Shown here in pieces: positions 46,920 to 56,414 of a stretch of DNA of 64,000 nucleotides. Both the position numbers and the translations under genes were made by a program. Source of the DNA: JAPOUP01 sp965201085 (GTDB lineage: Bacteria > Pseudomonadota > Alphaproteobacteria > Rhodobacterales > Rhodobacteraceae); assembly GCA_965201085.1 (NCBI GenBank), contig CBDAVS010000016.1:1-64000 (forward strand), read 5' to 3'. Under the pieces are notes generated by a model, which was not told the DNA's origin, ran no database searches, and worked only from the letters and a program-made list of their open reading frames with translations. Within the stretch, counting starts at the first letter, position 1. Each line of letters starts with the position of its first letter.

Positions 46920-47129
46920 ATGGCGGAACCCGATGAGATATGTGAACTTCGGATCGCCGTCGCAACGATGGATGAACGCATGAAGACGATGGAAGCCAAT
47001 CTCGACAGAACGCTTGCCGAGTTCAAAACGGACATAGCGGACCGCGCGACCGCAGATAGACGGTGGACTATTGGAATCATTCTAGCGGCGATCGGCGTCG
47101 CCGCCGGTTTTCTTGCCTTGATAGGCTAA
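46920..47129 (+). CDS. Small coiled-coil/TM protein, intact member of the dispersed family
   Basis: 69 aa. MAEPDEICELRIAVATMDER then MKTMEANLDRTLAEFKTDIA is a coiled coil, followed by the C-terminal helix WTIGIILAAIGVAAGFLALI and a single G. The topology is cytosolic coiled coil with a tail anchor. This is the best preserved of at least six related loci in the window. Function unknown; the many short broken copies suggest spread by a mobile mechanism or use as a cassette. Confidence 0.65.
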   Translation: MAEPDEICELRIAVATMDERMKTMEANLDRTLAEFKTDIADRATADRRWTIGIILAAIGVAAGFLALIG

Positions 47130-47141
47130 TGCACCGTTTCC

Positions 47142-48012
47142 TCACCGGCCTGCGCCAACACGCACTCGGCCTTGATGCATAGCCACTCGGCGGATCACGA
47201 ACGCGCTCATAAGGTCTGCGTCGGTCATGTCGTCGGTCGGCCATCCTCCGAGCCTCATGGCTGCCGGATGCAGACAAGCGATAGCTGAAGCTCTTCCGTG
47301 CGCCTTATCTTGATCCGCTTCACGACGGCCTCCGCCGGTAGGCGTTGAGGTTCCGGCGCACCCATGGAACCCTTTGGATCGGCGTGTCACTGTAGGAGTC
47401 GCGGTAGTCGAAGCCCTGCCGCGCTAGGGCCATCGCGGCGCTCTCAAGGTCTCTCGGAAGCTCGTAATCGCTCGCGGCCGGCCGTCGGTGCTGTAGGCCA
47501 GGGTGACCGTGTCGCCCGATCGGGCGCGAATCCGGCGTCCTCGTCAATCTCGATCCTTCTCCCGGGTCCGATGCTTACGTCCGTCCCGGTGAGGGAGGTC
47601 GAGTCGTATGTGACGGTCACGGCCCGGCGGGTGTCTCCCATAGCGGATCATCCGGTCACCGGTGGTCAGACCCGTCCACGATTCGGTGACCGCCGTGGGT
47701 TATGGCGCGGTTGAGCTGGCCACCGGGCCATGCAGCCCGGTGATGGCCGAATCCCAGTATGCCATCGCGGGAACGTCGTCCTCGTTGGTGGTGCTCATGG
47801 CGGCCCGGAACCTTGCGAGCCATTCGGTCCGAGCCTTCTCGAACGCAGCGCGGCGCGGGCGTTACCGGCCACCTGCTCGGGTGTCAGTCTGTCCCGGGTT
47901 CCTCCCCCGCTTCGTGCGCCGCAGCATCGGGTCCACGTCACCGCCCTCAACGTGCCAGGTGGACGCCTCGGCCAGCCTGATCGGCTCCGTCGCGAACCTC
48001 GATGACGGCTAG
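47142..48012 (-). pseudogene. Decayed genes, possibly phage head-tail type
   Basis: Minus-strand pieces in several frames: AVTVTYDSTSLTGTDVSIGP then GRRIEIDEDAGFAP near 47600, reminiscent of phage head-tail joining proteins, and ELPRDLESAAMALARQGFDY near 47450, reminiscent of gp6-like connectors. Another piece near 47800 reads KARTEWLARFRAAMSTTNED. No complete gene. The phage assignment is weak. Confidence 0.3.
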
Positions 48013-48021
48013 GGCGTGCCC

Positions 48022-48310
48022 TCAGGCGGAGCTTAGGGAATGGCCTGTCAGTTCGATCGGTCGGTCCAGATCGAGGTTCCGGAACAGGAGCCCGATGTTG
48101 TGAAATTTCTGTCGGTAAGATGCCTGAGGTTTTGAACGATGAGCGGCAGATCCATATTGTCCAGTCCCGTCAGTAGAAAAACGGCTTCGAGAACCGATGT
48201 CTTTCCGACATCGTTGGCTCCGAGCAGGATATTGAAACCACCCAATCCGTCGAGATCGAAGTCCGACAGTCCCCTGAAGACGGTCAGCCGATTCTAGCCG
48301 GAATGCATAT
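48022..48310 (-). pseudogene. OLD/AAA_15-type ATPase N-terminus
   Basis: VFRGLSDFDLDGLGGFNILL is followed by GANDVGKTSVLEAVFLLTG, the P-loop of SMC/OLD-like ATPases often found in defence systems. The frame changes near 48105 and a final piece reads NLDLDRPIELTGHSLSSA. The start is missing about 50 bp from the left end of ISNCY copy C. Confidence 0.6.
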
Positions 48311-48352
48311 AGGTCGCAACGGAAGCCGGATCGTGCGGCCGTTCTTCTATCG

Positions 48353-50165
48353 TAGTGTCCGCTTGAAAACTGCCAAGCTGCGGTTTTTTCGCGGTAAATG
48401 ACGGAATCCGCCTTGCGGGGAATCACCGGATATGGCGGTCAGGGGCGGATTCGCCACAATATGCCGCTGAATCCGGCAATCCTCCCCTTCAGGAGGCCCC
48501 CATGCGCAGGGTCCACGACACCCAGCGGAGGCCCGGCGTCCCCGACATCAGGAGGATCAGGCTGGACGTGAAATCGCGGGACGACATCCCGGCGATCCTG
48601 ATCGGCCTCCGGGATCTCCACGGCGACGAAGGGACCCGAAAGCGGCTGTTCGGGCTTCTGGGTCGGCTGGTGCTGCCCGGAAAGGGCCGCCGTGTGGGCA
48701 GGCCGGGGATGGAGCCGTTGACCATCCCGGTGCCCGGCGTGGTCAGGCAGGGTCTCGGATGCGGTTTCGACCGGCTTCGGAAACCGGCGAACCAACACAT
48801 CCCGATCCGGCGAAGGCCGGAGGCCGGGCCACGGATCATGGGACGTGGACGGATACGGATACGGATACGGATACCGGCGTCCGGTTGACAACGTGTCGCT
48901 CCTCACGCCGGAGCTTCCCGCCGAGGTCGGAAGGACAGTCGTGGAGAGGGGCCACAGGGTGGCAGCGGAAAAGCCTGGCGACGCGTTGCGCGGCCGCTGT
49001 GACTCCTTCGTCGTGGAGACCGACGTCCACTATCCGACGGACCGCAGCCTGCTGATGGACGCGGCGCGGTGCATGGTCCGGGACGTGTCCCGGGCCTGCG
49101 GGGCCTGGGCCGCCCGGCTGGCGGCGGAAGGAATACCTTTGCGGAAAGCTCCGGAAAGGCTACCTCCGGGTGGCCACGTCACGGCTCGCCGACCCGCGCC
49201 CGAGGGACGTGGAGGCACCGCTCCGGCTGGCGCTGAAGCTGGCGGACAGGGCGGAGGCCGGCCGCGCGGAGATAGACGGTATGTCGGGTATCCCGGGCCC
49301 ATCGGACAGTGTCCGGGGCTTCATCGGCCATGTCAGGCACCGGGCGGACCTGACCGGACGGCGGATCCTCAGGGGAGGGACGATCCCGCACCGCGGGAAG
49401 GTGCACCCGATATCCGGGCCGCACACCCGCTGGATACCGAAGGGCAGGGCCGGGGTCCCGGTGGAGCCCGGCGTCCCCGTCCGCGTCCCGGGGACCGTCA
49501 CGGATTCCTCCCGCACCGTTCGGTGATGTGGGAGGGGAGCGACGTGGACGTGGCGGTCCCCATGGGCGGGGAGGCGCGGGCCCGGTTCCCCGACCTGTCG
49601 GTGGTGGGCTTCGACAGGGGTCCGCGCAGCCCCCCGGACCGGTTGGGGCCTGCCGGGATGCCGGAGCCGACGCGATGCCCCGCAGGGGCAGGCTGTCGAA
49701 GGCGGACCGCGTCCGGGAAAGCGGGGAGGCGTTCCGCGGGGCGCGGCGCGCCCACGCCGCCGGCGGGTCGGCCATCAGCAACCTGGAGCACCGTGGCCTC
49801 GACCGGGTGCGGAGCCACGGAAAGGAGGGTTTCGCCGGCACCGTGGCGCTGGCGGTGCTGGCCGCGAACGTCCACCGCCCCGGCCTGATGCCGCCGGCGA
49901 GGGAGCGCCCCGTGCTCCCCGCCGCCGCCTGACCGGGGCGTCCACCGGTGAACCGGCCCATGGAAGGCCCCGCCGCTGCGGGGCCCGCACCGGCGTGCCT
50001 GCGGGCCGGCGGAGGCCCGGATGTTCACCATATGTTCCCGCCACCGACCGTCCCGTCGAAGCCCCGGGCGGCGCTCCGACGGGCCCGGCCAGGGTCCCGT
50101 GAAGCCGGAATCCGCCGGATCCGGATCGATCCCCGGAAAAACACGGGGTTTTCTGGCAGACACTA
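48353..50165 (+). mobile_element. ISNCY-family element, copy C (complete ends)
   Basis: 1813 bp. Ends tagtgtccgcttgaaaa (left) and tagtgtctgccagaaaa (right, reverse complement) form a 17-bp inverted repeat with about three to four mismatches. No clear target duplication. It supplies the reference for the truncated copies A and B and the remnant at 32549. Confidence 0.82.
48502..49932 (+). pseudogene. ISNCY transposase, copy C, frameshifted
   Basis: Segments MRRVHDTQRRPGVPDIRRIR (48502), DGYGYGYGYRRPVDN (48845), CDSFVVETDVHYPTD (near 49000), SGPHTRWIPKGRAGVPVE (frame of 49170-49526) and MPRRGRLSKADRVRESGE (frame of 49528-49932). At least three frameshifts. One more GY pair than copy A because of a hexanucleotide repeat. 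Confidence 0.82.
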
Positions 50166-50268
50166 TTTAGCAGTATTGCCTGACGCGGCTGGTGGTCAGT
50201 AAAAACTATTAGCACTATTATTAACAAAAGTCAATCTATTATTTTGACAGCACGCGAGCCAGGTTACT

Positions 50269-53200
50269 TCAGGAACCGGTCGGAACATCGGCGTAGTCAT
50301 TTCTGACCGTCGGTTCCTTCGCGAGTCCGCACCGCCAGTCCCTGATCTCATCGGGTTTGACACCAAGCGCCAGAGCGGCCGCGTTGTCGATGATCCGTCT
50401 CGCTTCGCAGTCCTCGCCACTGGACATAGGCAGCATAGGTCTGTCGCATGCCTTCCGCCACGCGTCCGCAAGGCTTTGGATGGCCTGCGATCCGGGTTTT
50501 GGGCACGGTATCGATTCGAGATGCCCTTTCGACCATTTCGGATAGGTCAGTTTCTTCGCCCGGCGGTTGAGCAGCAGCAGGCGTCCGGGCGTGCTGTTCC
50601 ACCAGGCGCATATGGCCCGTTCATGACCGTGGTCCGCTCCTTTGGCGGGAATCCAGCCGAACCCGAACGTGGCCCGTTCGCTCCATAGAGCGGTCAGTCT
50701 TCCGCTCTGCGTATCGAACCTTGTGGCAAGCATCAGGTTCCCGGAGGTTTTCAGAACCTCTTCCCAAAGATGCGCCCGACGGCCTCCCGGCTCGACCGCC
50801 TGCTCCGGATCTGCGGCCATGGTCCGCCGGGTTTTGGCGGAAACGCTGTCGAAGACCATGACCTGGTCCTCCCTAAGCGGATCATGCTCCACCCTTACCC
50901 ATGAGTCCTGCGCGGCCTGGCCGGTGGCGCCGAAGGAAAGACCGGCGTCGGATGCGGCTGCGAGCGCGGGATGGCTCTCCAGCCAGTGCAGTGTCTCCGC
51001 GATGTCGCCATCATACCACTGCGCCGGCGTCCAGTCGCCGTCCCTGATCCGTGCCTCGGGCCATGTCCGGACGCGGCCCCAGTCACCGATGGCCCCCGAC
51101 GCCACGGCCTCAGCCGCCTGTATCGCCTGTCCGGCGCTGTCCGGCATGCGCCGCAGCGAAACGAACTGCGTCGGCGGCCGTTCGCCCGGCGGGCAGCGGC
51201 GGCAGACAAGCAGGCATTCGTGGATGCCCGTGTTCTCCGAAAACGCGATCCGTTTGGGATCGTGCGTGGTCACGATGCGCTCCACATGGAAGCGGTCGGC
51301 CAGAAATCGCCGCTCGGCGACGCCACCGGCTCCGGTGCAGGCCGTGACCGGAATCACCTTGGCCAGCACCCCGTGCTCCTTCGCTAGAAGCTGCTCGGCG
51401 AGCGGCGAGAAAAAGGTGCTGATGCTGTTCGTGGTGATGACGCTGCCCGCCAGCCTGTCCCGCTCGAGGATGTAATTGCGGATATCGAGTTCATGTCCCT
51501 GCATCCGCCTGCGCGCGTCCCTTCCGAACTTCCGTCCGCGCTTCGCGTTGTCGGTGAACGGAGCGTTCATGATGACGCCGTCGAGATCCTTCAGCGGAAA
51601 GTCGATCCGTTCCGCCGCATCGACCTGGGCGGCATCGAGTCCAAGGAGATCCCGCTTCGGCGCCATCATGTCGCGCAGGTCGGGAGTCGCCGGGGCGTTC
51701 AGGATTTCCAGGGATCCCGCCTTCGGTGATCCGTCGGACTGCGGCCCGTGGGGCATGGTCACGAGGTTCATGCGGGCGTAATCGACGGTGGGTGCCCCGA
51801 GCGTCATGTTGCAGGCCGCGAGCTGGATCCCGTGCCGGTTGATGTCGAGGCCGCAGAGAACGTCCTCGACAAGGCTTTTGTGCAGCGTATCGTGATCCCC
51901 GTCGCTCCGTCCGGCGCTTTCGGCCACCCTGTCCTTGATGGTCCGCAGCGCCGCCATGAGCAGCGTTCCGGTGCCGCAGGCCGGGTCCATGATGCGGAGC
52001 CTTCCGACGGCCTCGGGGTCGGACCAGTCGATGAACGCGTCGCTGAACGCCAGACGCGCCAGCATGACCGCCGAAACGTTGTTGGTATAGAAGGCGCCGT
52101 CGCTCTTCGCCGATCCGAGGATGCGGTGGTAGAGCGGTCCGGCGTGGTCATAGCCGAGTTCGCTCAGGGAATCGGCGACCCGGTTGGCGCATTCGGCCAG
52201 CGTCCGGATCGAGTCGTCGGTCGCCTTCCGGTCGGGCAGCGCGTTCAGCACGGCGAGGGCCGGACGGAACACCGGGGCGTAGTCCCTCTCGAGAATCAGT
52301 TCCCAGGCGGCCCCGAGCGGCTCCTTCGGGTCCTTCGCCCCGGCGACCGCGTCGAGCCTCTCGGTCTCCAGGTCAGGCACGTCGTTCAGGCGGCGCTGCA
52401 GCAGGCAGGCGTTGCAGAGCATCAGGGCGGCGATGGTGCAGACCCCTTTCGCCCCGCCGTCGCTCTCCGGCATGAGATCGAGGACCCCTGCGATCCCGGC
52501 CTCAACCCCTTCGTTCCGGAACACGCCGCTGACGTATTTCACCGCATCGGCGATCTCGTCGGCGACGATCAGTCCCGGCTTTCCGAGGCCGGAGGACGCG
52601 GCGACATGCGCGTAGATACCCTCATCGGCCTGCTTCAGGGCAAGCACCCCCTGCGATCTGAATTCCCGAACCGGATCCGTGACGCCTGGATCACCGGTGC
52701 TGCCGGGGTCGGGCGGTGGCGGTTTGGGGGTTGGCTGATCGTAGGCCTGGACGAACCTTGCCGGATCCTCGGCCAGCCGGCCGTCGTGGGACTGGAGCGC
52801 CCGCAGCACCTTGCCTACGGAGCTGTAGCCATCCGTGCCCCGCTCCAGCGCTTCGATGATGTCCTTCCCGGGCGGGATGACGACAGGCACGATGATGTAG
52901 CCGAACCGCTTCCCCTCCGCTTTCCGCATGACACGCCCCACCGCCTGCACCACGTCGACCTGGCTCTGCCTCGGATCGAGGAACGCCACGGCGTTCAGCT
53001 GCGGCACGTCGACACCTTCGGTGAAGAGCTTGACGTTGCTGATGATCCGGCATTCGCCCTGACGGTCGGCGCCGGCGAGACTGCGGAGTTCGATGTTGCG
53101 TTCCAGCGCGCTGGATTTGGCGTCAAGATGGGACGCAACGACGTCCATCGCCCGCCCGTCCTTCAGCCGCCGCGTGGTCGCCCGCTTGACCTCGCTTTCC

Positions 53201-54690
53201 TTCAGGGCCCCGGCATACCATTTCGAGCGGTCGATGCTGTTCGCGAAGGCCAGGGTCCGCCGCAGGGGACCGGGGCGCTCCAGATCGGTTCCCTCCGTCA
53301 CCCCGTTGATCGCCAGCGAGACGCCGAGGACGCGCGTCATCTCGTTCGTGGACGGCGCTTCCCCGGAATCGTGGAGTTTCTCGAGGCGCCCGCGCAGGCC
53401 GGGCGTGACGCTGCTTTCGTTCACGCCGAGCAGGATGACCCTGTAGTCGGAAAGCATCTTCTTTTCGACGGCCTTGGCGAAGGGAAGACGGTAGAATTCC
53501 GGACCGTAGATTTCCTGATCGCCCATATCGACGGTCTCGAACCCCTGCGAGGCGAGGCTTTTTTTCGATCTCTGCGTGTAGATCCGGGGCGTCGCCGTCA
53601 TGTAGAGCCTTTTGACGGCCCGCAGCCTTTCGGCCCTGTGGAATTCCTGGAAGTCAACCTTCCCGTCATCGTCGCGGAGTACGCCGGTCGTCCTGTGCGC
53701 CTCGTCGGCGATGGCCAGGTTAAACGCCGGAACGGAGGCACCGTCCTGTGCGGCAGTTACCCTCCGCAGCGACTGGTAGGTGCAGAACACGACCTTCAGG
53801 CGGTCGCTTTCGCCGGCAAGGAACGCCGCGATCCTGCCTTCGTCGGTCGTGACGGGGCATTCCAGTTCCGAAAGGCCGATATCCTCTCTCCCGTTCTGTC
53901 CGGCGGTCGGGTCCGAACACACGACCAGGCATTCCAGCCCGCACACCGTCAGGCGGAGCCATTCCCGCCGCGCTTGGGAGACCAGGGCGATGGACGGCGC
54001 GGCGAAGAGGATGCGCCCTCCCCGTCCGACGGTCCGCTCCGCTATTCTCAGCGAGGTGAACGTCTTGCCCGTGCCGCAGGCCATGACGAGCCGGCCGCGG
54101 TCATGGTTCTCCAGTCCGGCGGTGACGCTGTCGATGGCCTCATTCTGAAGTTCCCACGGCTCCTGGACCGGGCGCTCGGCGTCCTCCTTGTCGATCAGCA
54201 CATTGGCGTGGTCGCCGAAGTCGATGCGGGACACCGGGGGATTGGCGTTCTTTATGGCGCGCTCGGCGTTCGGCCCCCACCTGCAGGTCGTCACGATCCA
54301 CCGCAGGCTGAACGCCTCGTGCTGTGACCCGCCGAGGAACTTGATGATCTCGTCCATCGGGAGGACGCGGTCCTTAGCGTAGCATTTGCACTGCACCGCT
54401 ATCCACTCGCCGGACGTCCTGCGGGCCACCAGGTCGACCCCGATGTCGGTGCCGTCAAGCCCTGTCACCGCCTCGCGGTCGGGCCAGTCCGCCCATCGCC
54501 ATATGCCGTCGAGTTCGAATTCCGGCGTCTGCCGCGCCACGCGTATGAAAAGGTTCTCGAACCAGCGGCCCTTCTCGGTTTCGCTCCGGCTTTCCGCGCG
54601 GATCCGATCCAGTATCAGACCGGCTTCCACCTCCGTAACAATGAAATCGAGTCCCGGCTGTTCGGTTCCGTTCCCGTTCTCGTGCTTCAT
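50269..54690 (-). CDS. Type ISP-like restriction-modification enzyme (single chain)
   Basis: 1473 aa. An Mrr-like nuclease domain comes first (GTDIGVDLVARRTSGEWIAV followed by QCKCY, residues about 75-105). Then a superfamily 2 helicase/translocase: P-loop MACGTGKT, DEAH box IADEAHRTTG, helicase C-terminal AVGRVMRKAEGKRFG. Then an N6-adenine methyltransferase (motif I IMDPACGTGTLLMAAL; motif IV IMNAPFTDN, with NAPF for the usual NPPF) and a target-recognition C-terminus. This order is that of LlaGI/LlaBIII-type ISP enzymes. Reading frame intact, about the usual length. Confidence 0.88.
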   Translation of the reverse strand: MKHENGNGTEQPGLDFIVTEVEAGLILDRIRAESRSETEKGRWFENLFIRVARQTPEFELDGIWRWADWPDREAVTGLDGTDIGVDLVARRTSGEWIAVQCKCYAKDRVLPMDEIIKFLGGSQHEAFSLRWIVTTCRWGPNAERAIKNANPPVSRIDFGDHANVLIDKEDAERPVQEPWELQNEAIDSVTAGLENHDRGRLVMACGTGKTFTSLRIAERTVGRGGRILFAAPSIALVSQARREWLRLTVCGLECLVVCSDPTAGQNGREDIGLSELECPVTTDEGRIAAFLAGESDRLKVVFCTYQSLRRVTAAQDGASVPAFNLAIADEAHRTTGVLRDDDGKVDFQEFHRAERLRAVKRLYMTATPRIYTQRSKKSLASQGFETVDMGDQEIYGPEFYRLPFAKAVEKKMLSDYRVILLGVNESSVTPGLRGRLEKLHDSGEAPSTNEMTRVLGVSLAINGVTEGTDLERPGPLRRTLAFANSIDRSKWYAGALKESEVKRATTRRLKDGRAMDVVASHLDAKSSALERNIELRSLAGADRQGECRIISNVKLFTEGVDVPQLNAVAFLDPRQSQVDVVQAVGRVMRKAEGKRFGYIIVPVVIPPGKDIIEALERGTDGYSSVGKVLRALQSHDGRLAEDPARFVQAYDQPTPKPPPPDPGSTGDPGVTDPVREFRSQGVLALKQADEGIYAHVAASSGLGKPGLIVADEIADAVKYVSGVFRNEGVEAGIAGVLDLMPESDGGAKGVCTIAALMLCNACLLQRRLNDVPDLETERLDAVAGAKDPKEPLGAAWELILERDYAPVFRPALAVLNALPDRKATDDSIRTLAECANRVADSLSELGYDHAGPLYHRILGSAKSDGAFYTNNVSAVMLARLAFSDAFIDWSDPEAVGRLRIMDPACGTGTLLMAALRTIKDRVAESAGRSDGDHDTLHKSLVEDVLCGLDINRHGIQLAACNMTLGAPTVDYARMNLVTMPHGPQSDGSPKAGSLEILNAPATPDLRDMMAPKRDLLGLDAAQVDAAERIDFPLKDLDGVIMNAPFTDNAKRGRKFGRDARRRMQGHELDIRNYILERDRLAGSVITTNSISTFFSPLAEQLLAKEHGVLAKVIPVTACTGAGGVAERRFLADRFHVERIVTTHDPKRIAFSENTGIHECLLVCRRCPPGERPPTQFVSLRRMPDSAGQAIQAAEAVASGAIGDWGRVRTWPEARIRDGDWTPAQWYDGDIAETLHWLESHPALAAASDAGLSFGATGQAAQDSWVRVEHDPLREDQVMVFDSVSAKTRRTMAADPEQAVEPGGRRAHLWEEVLKTSGNLMLATRFDTQSGRLTALWSERATFGFGWIPAKGADHGHERAICAWWNSTPGRLLLLNRRAKKLTYPKWSKGHLESIPCPKPGSQAIQSLADAWRKACDRPMLPMSSGEDCEARRIIDNAAALALGVKPDEIRDWRCGLAKEPTVRNDYADVPTGS

Positions 54691-54777
54691 GTTCTTCCCG
54701 CCTCAGGTCCGTGTTTCATCATTCACCAAACGAATGACGTTCTTGACCGGTTCACGTACCCGCGTTGGGGATACCCG

Positions 54778-54963
54778 TCACCCGTCTTTTGTCACGCGGT
54801 TATCGCTGTCCCGCCGCTTAGCCAAGTCGTCAGCCGCCTCCATCAGCGCCTCAACGCATTCCGGTAGGCGTTCGGGCCGCGGACGTGAGCCGGCCGCGAC
54901 GCCGGCGGGGCGGTCGCGGCCGGAGACCGTATCGGTTCTTGACGCGCCGCGCCGACGGGCCAT
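54778..54963 (-). CDS. Small hypothetical protein upstream of the ISP enzyme
   Basis: 61 aa, basic then helical: MARRRGASRTDTVSGRDRPA, ending LPECVEALMEAADDLAKRRD. GTGAGGAT precedes the start. It stands 87 bp before the ISP gene on the same strand, overlapping the start of the plus-strand family gene at 54974 only at its upstream side. A controller role is possible but unsupported. Confidence 0.35.
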   Translation of the reverse strand: MARRRGASRTDTVSGRDRPAGVAAGSRPRPERLPECVEALMEAADDLAKRRDSDNRVTKDG

Positions 54964-54973
54964 ATCCTCACGC

Positions 54974-55179
54974 ATGGCAACGCCGGACATTCACGAACTG
55001 GACAGGCGCGTTGCGCCGTGATGGAGGGCGAAATGAAGGCCATGAAAGCGGAGAGCGAAAGCGCTTACGAACGGCTGCGGGCGGATATAGCCAACCGCGA
55101 GGTTCGCCTGATTCTCGCGATGGCGGCGATCGTGGCCCTTGGACTGACCCTTTACGGCTTTATTCAGGGCGGTGCGTAA
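54974..55179 (+). pseudogene. Small coiled-coil/TM family protein in two overlapping frames
   Basis: MATPDIHELDRRVAP ends at TGA 55019-55021, which overlaps ATG 55021; the second frame reads MEGEMKAMKAESESAYERLR, then IANREVRLILAMAAIVALGL and TLYGFIQGGA. Together they make one family protein, so this is either a frameshift or a split gene with TGATG coupling. Confidence 0.6.
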
Positions 55180-55383
55180 CGGCTGATCGGGGAACGGACG
55201 GGGAACCTAGGCGGAACTCCGGGCCGAACCGGTCTGAAACTGGCCTTAATTTATGCTAAGTCACTGATAAACAACGGTCCGACGGTTAACATAATCTCCA
55301 ATTATGCGGCCATTCCGGCCTTGACGGCCGCGGTCGCGAACCCACCATGATCCGCACCTGACGGGCCTGGAAACCCGCACGGG

Positions 55384-55403
55384 TCACCGTAACGTTACGG
55401 TGA
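55384..55403. promoter_or_regulatory. 20-bp perfect palindrome
   Basis: tcaccgtaac followed by its exact reverse complement gttacggtga. It lies 18 bp before the ATG at 55422 and 380 bp upstream of parA. Candidate operator or partition-site element. Confidence 0.5.
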
Positions 55404-55421
55404 TCGCGGAAAGGACACGAT

Positions 55422-55655
55422 ATGCGGAAACCGACGTTACGGCGGGGGAGCGGATGCGCCGCCGCCCTGGCCCAGCCGCATCATGGCGACAGCGGTTCTG
55501 TTCCCGGCGACTTTCGTCGATCTAGGGCAGACGTACGTTCGGTGATTCATTTCAGACATATGCTTCCCAAACATTCTCTTCTCCCCTGCCGATTTTCGCG
55601 GAAAAACACTGCTGCGTATAATCATATTTACGGTTTTATGTTTTTGCAGGTTTAA
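55422..55655 (+). CDS. Short ORF upstream of parA
   Basis: 77 codons starting MRKPTLRRGSGCAAALAQPH after GGAAAGGAC. The second half drifts into AT-rich repeat DNA (YNHIYGFMFLQV), so only the first part could be a real gene. No motif recognised. The remainder of 55180-55780 holds the palindrome and repeats noted separately. Confidence 0.3.
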   Translation: MRKPTLRRGSGCAAALAQPHHGDSGSVPGDFRRSRADVRSVIHFRHMLPKHSLLPCRFSRKNTAAYNHIYGFMFLQV

Positions 55656-55752
55656 GGTTTTCTGGCTGACAAGTGACGGCAGTTCGTTCACATCGAACCT
55701 GCGGAAACCTCCGTTACCGCATAAAACCGCAAAACATTATTTACGGTTTTAT
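55631..55752. repeat. CGGTTTTAT repeats upstream of parA (possible parS/operator)
   Basis: CGGTTTTAT occurs directly at 55631-55639 and 55744-55752 and inverted at 55721-55729, each beside a second piece GTTTTGC or TTTTTGC. The AT-rich cluster ends 30 bp before the parA start and is unlike the surrounding GC-rich DNA. Such arrays serve as operators or centromeres in ParA-RHH partition loci. Confidence 0.55.
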
Positions 55753-55781
55753 TGTTTTGCGATTTGTCATAAAATGGTTTG

Positions 55782-56414
55782 ATGATCGTTTCGGTCCTAA
55801 ATCAGAAAGGCGGCGTCGGAAAAACGACGCTGGCGATCGGGCTGGCCGCATGTCTGGCCCGGCGCGGAAGGAAAGTCCTTCTGATCGATGCCGACAAGCA
55901 GGGATCGGCGACATCATGGGCATCCCTGCGCGACGATACGCCGTTCCAGGTCGTCGCCATGGCCCGCGACAATCTGGTGAAGGATGCCGTGAGGATAGCG
56001 GCGGACTATGATTTCACGGTCATTGATGGCCCGCCCCATGCCGAGAGGATCGCCCGCGCCTGCATCATCGCCTGCGACTTCGCGGCGGTGCCGATCGAAC
56101 CGTCCGGTCTTTCGACATGGGCCTCCGATCTGACGGTCCGCCAGATACGGGAGGCGCAGGATTACAAGCCGTCCCTTCGGTGCGGGTTTGTCGTGTCCCG
56201 CAAAATCGGAAACACCGTGATCGGCCGCGATATCCGGCGGATCGTTGCGGACAGCGGATTCCCGATCCTTGACGCCGAAATCACGCAGAGGGTGGCTTTC
56301 GCGGAGTCCCTGACGATGGGAAAGACCATTTTCGAATGGGCCGGTTCCGCCTCGGCGGCCCGGGAAGTGGAGTTTTTGACCAACGAGATCACAGGAAGCG
56401 ATCACAATGGCTGA
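55782..56414 (+). CDS. parA: ParA-type partition ATPase
   Basis: 210 aa, small type Ib-like ParA. The deviant Walker A is VLNQKGGVGKTTLAIGL with both lysines; KVLLIDADKQGSATSWASLR is motif A-prime and FTVIDGPPH is Walker B. No N-terminal HTH, as expected for ParA proteins paired with RHH centromere-binding proteins. ATG 55782 is preferred to TTG 55779. It overlaps the next gene by 8 bp. Confidence 0.9.
   Translation: MIVSVLNQKGGVGKTTLAIGLAACLARRGRKVLLIDADKQGSATSWASLRDDTPFQVVAMARDNLVKDAVRIAADYDFTVIDGPPHAERIARACIIACDFAAVPIEPSGLSTWASDLTVRQIREAQDYKPSLRCGFVVSRKIGNTVIGRDIRRIVADSGFPILDAEITQRVAFAESLTMGKTIFEWAGSASAAREVEFLTNEITGSDHNG

Noticed and set aside
51748..54327. 859-codon plus-strand frame opposite the ISP enzyme
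   Set aside because: Shadow; the minus strand holds the full set of nuclease, helicase and methyltransferase motifs.
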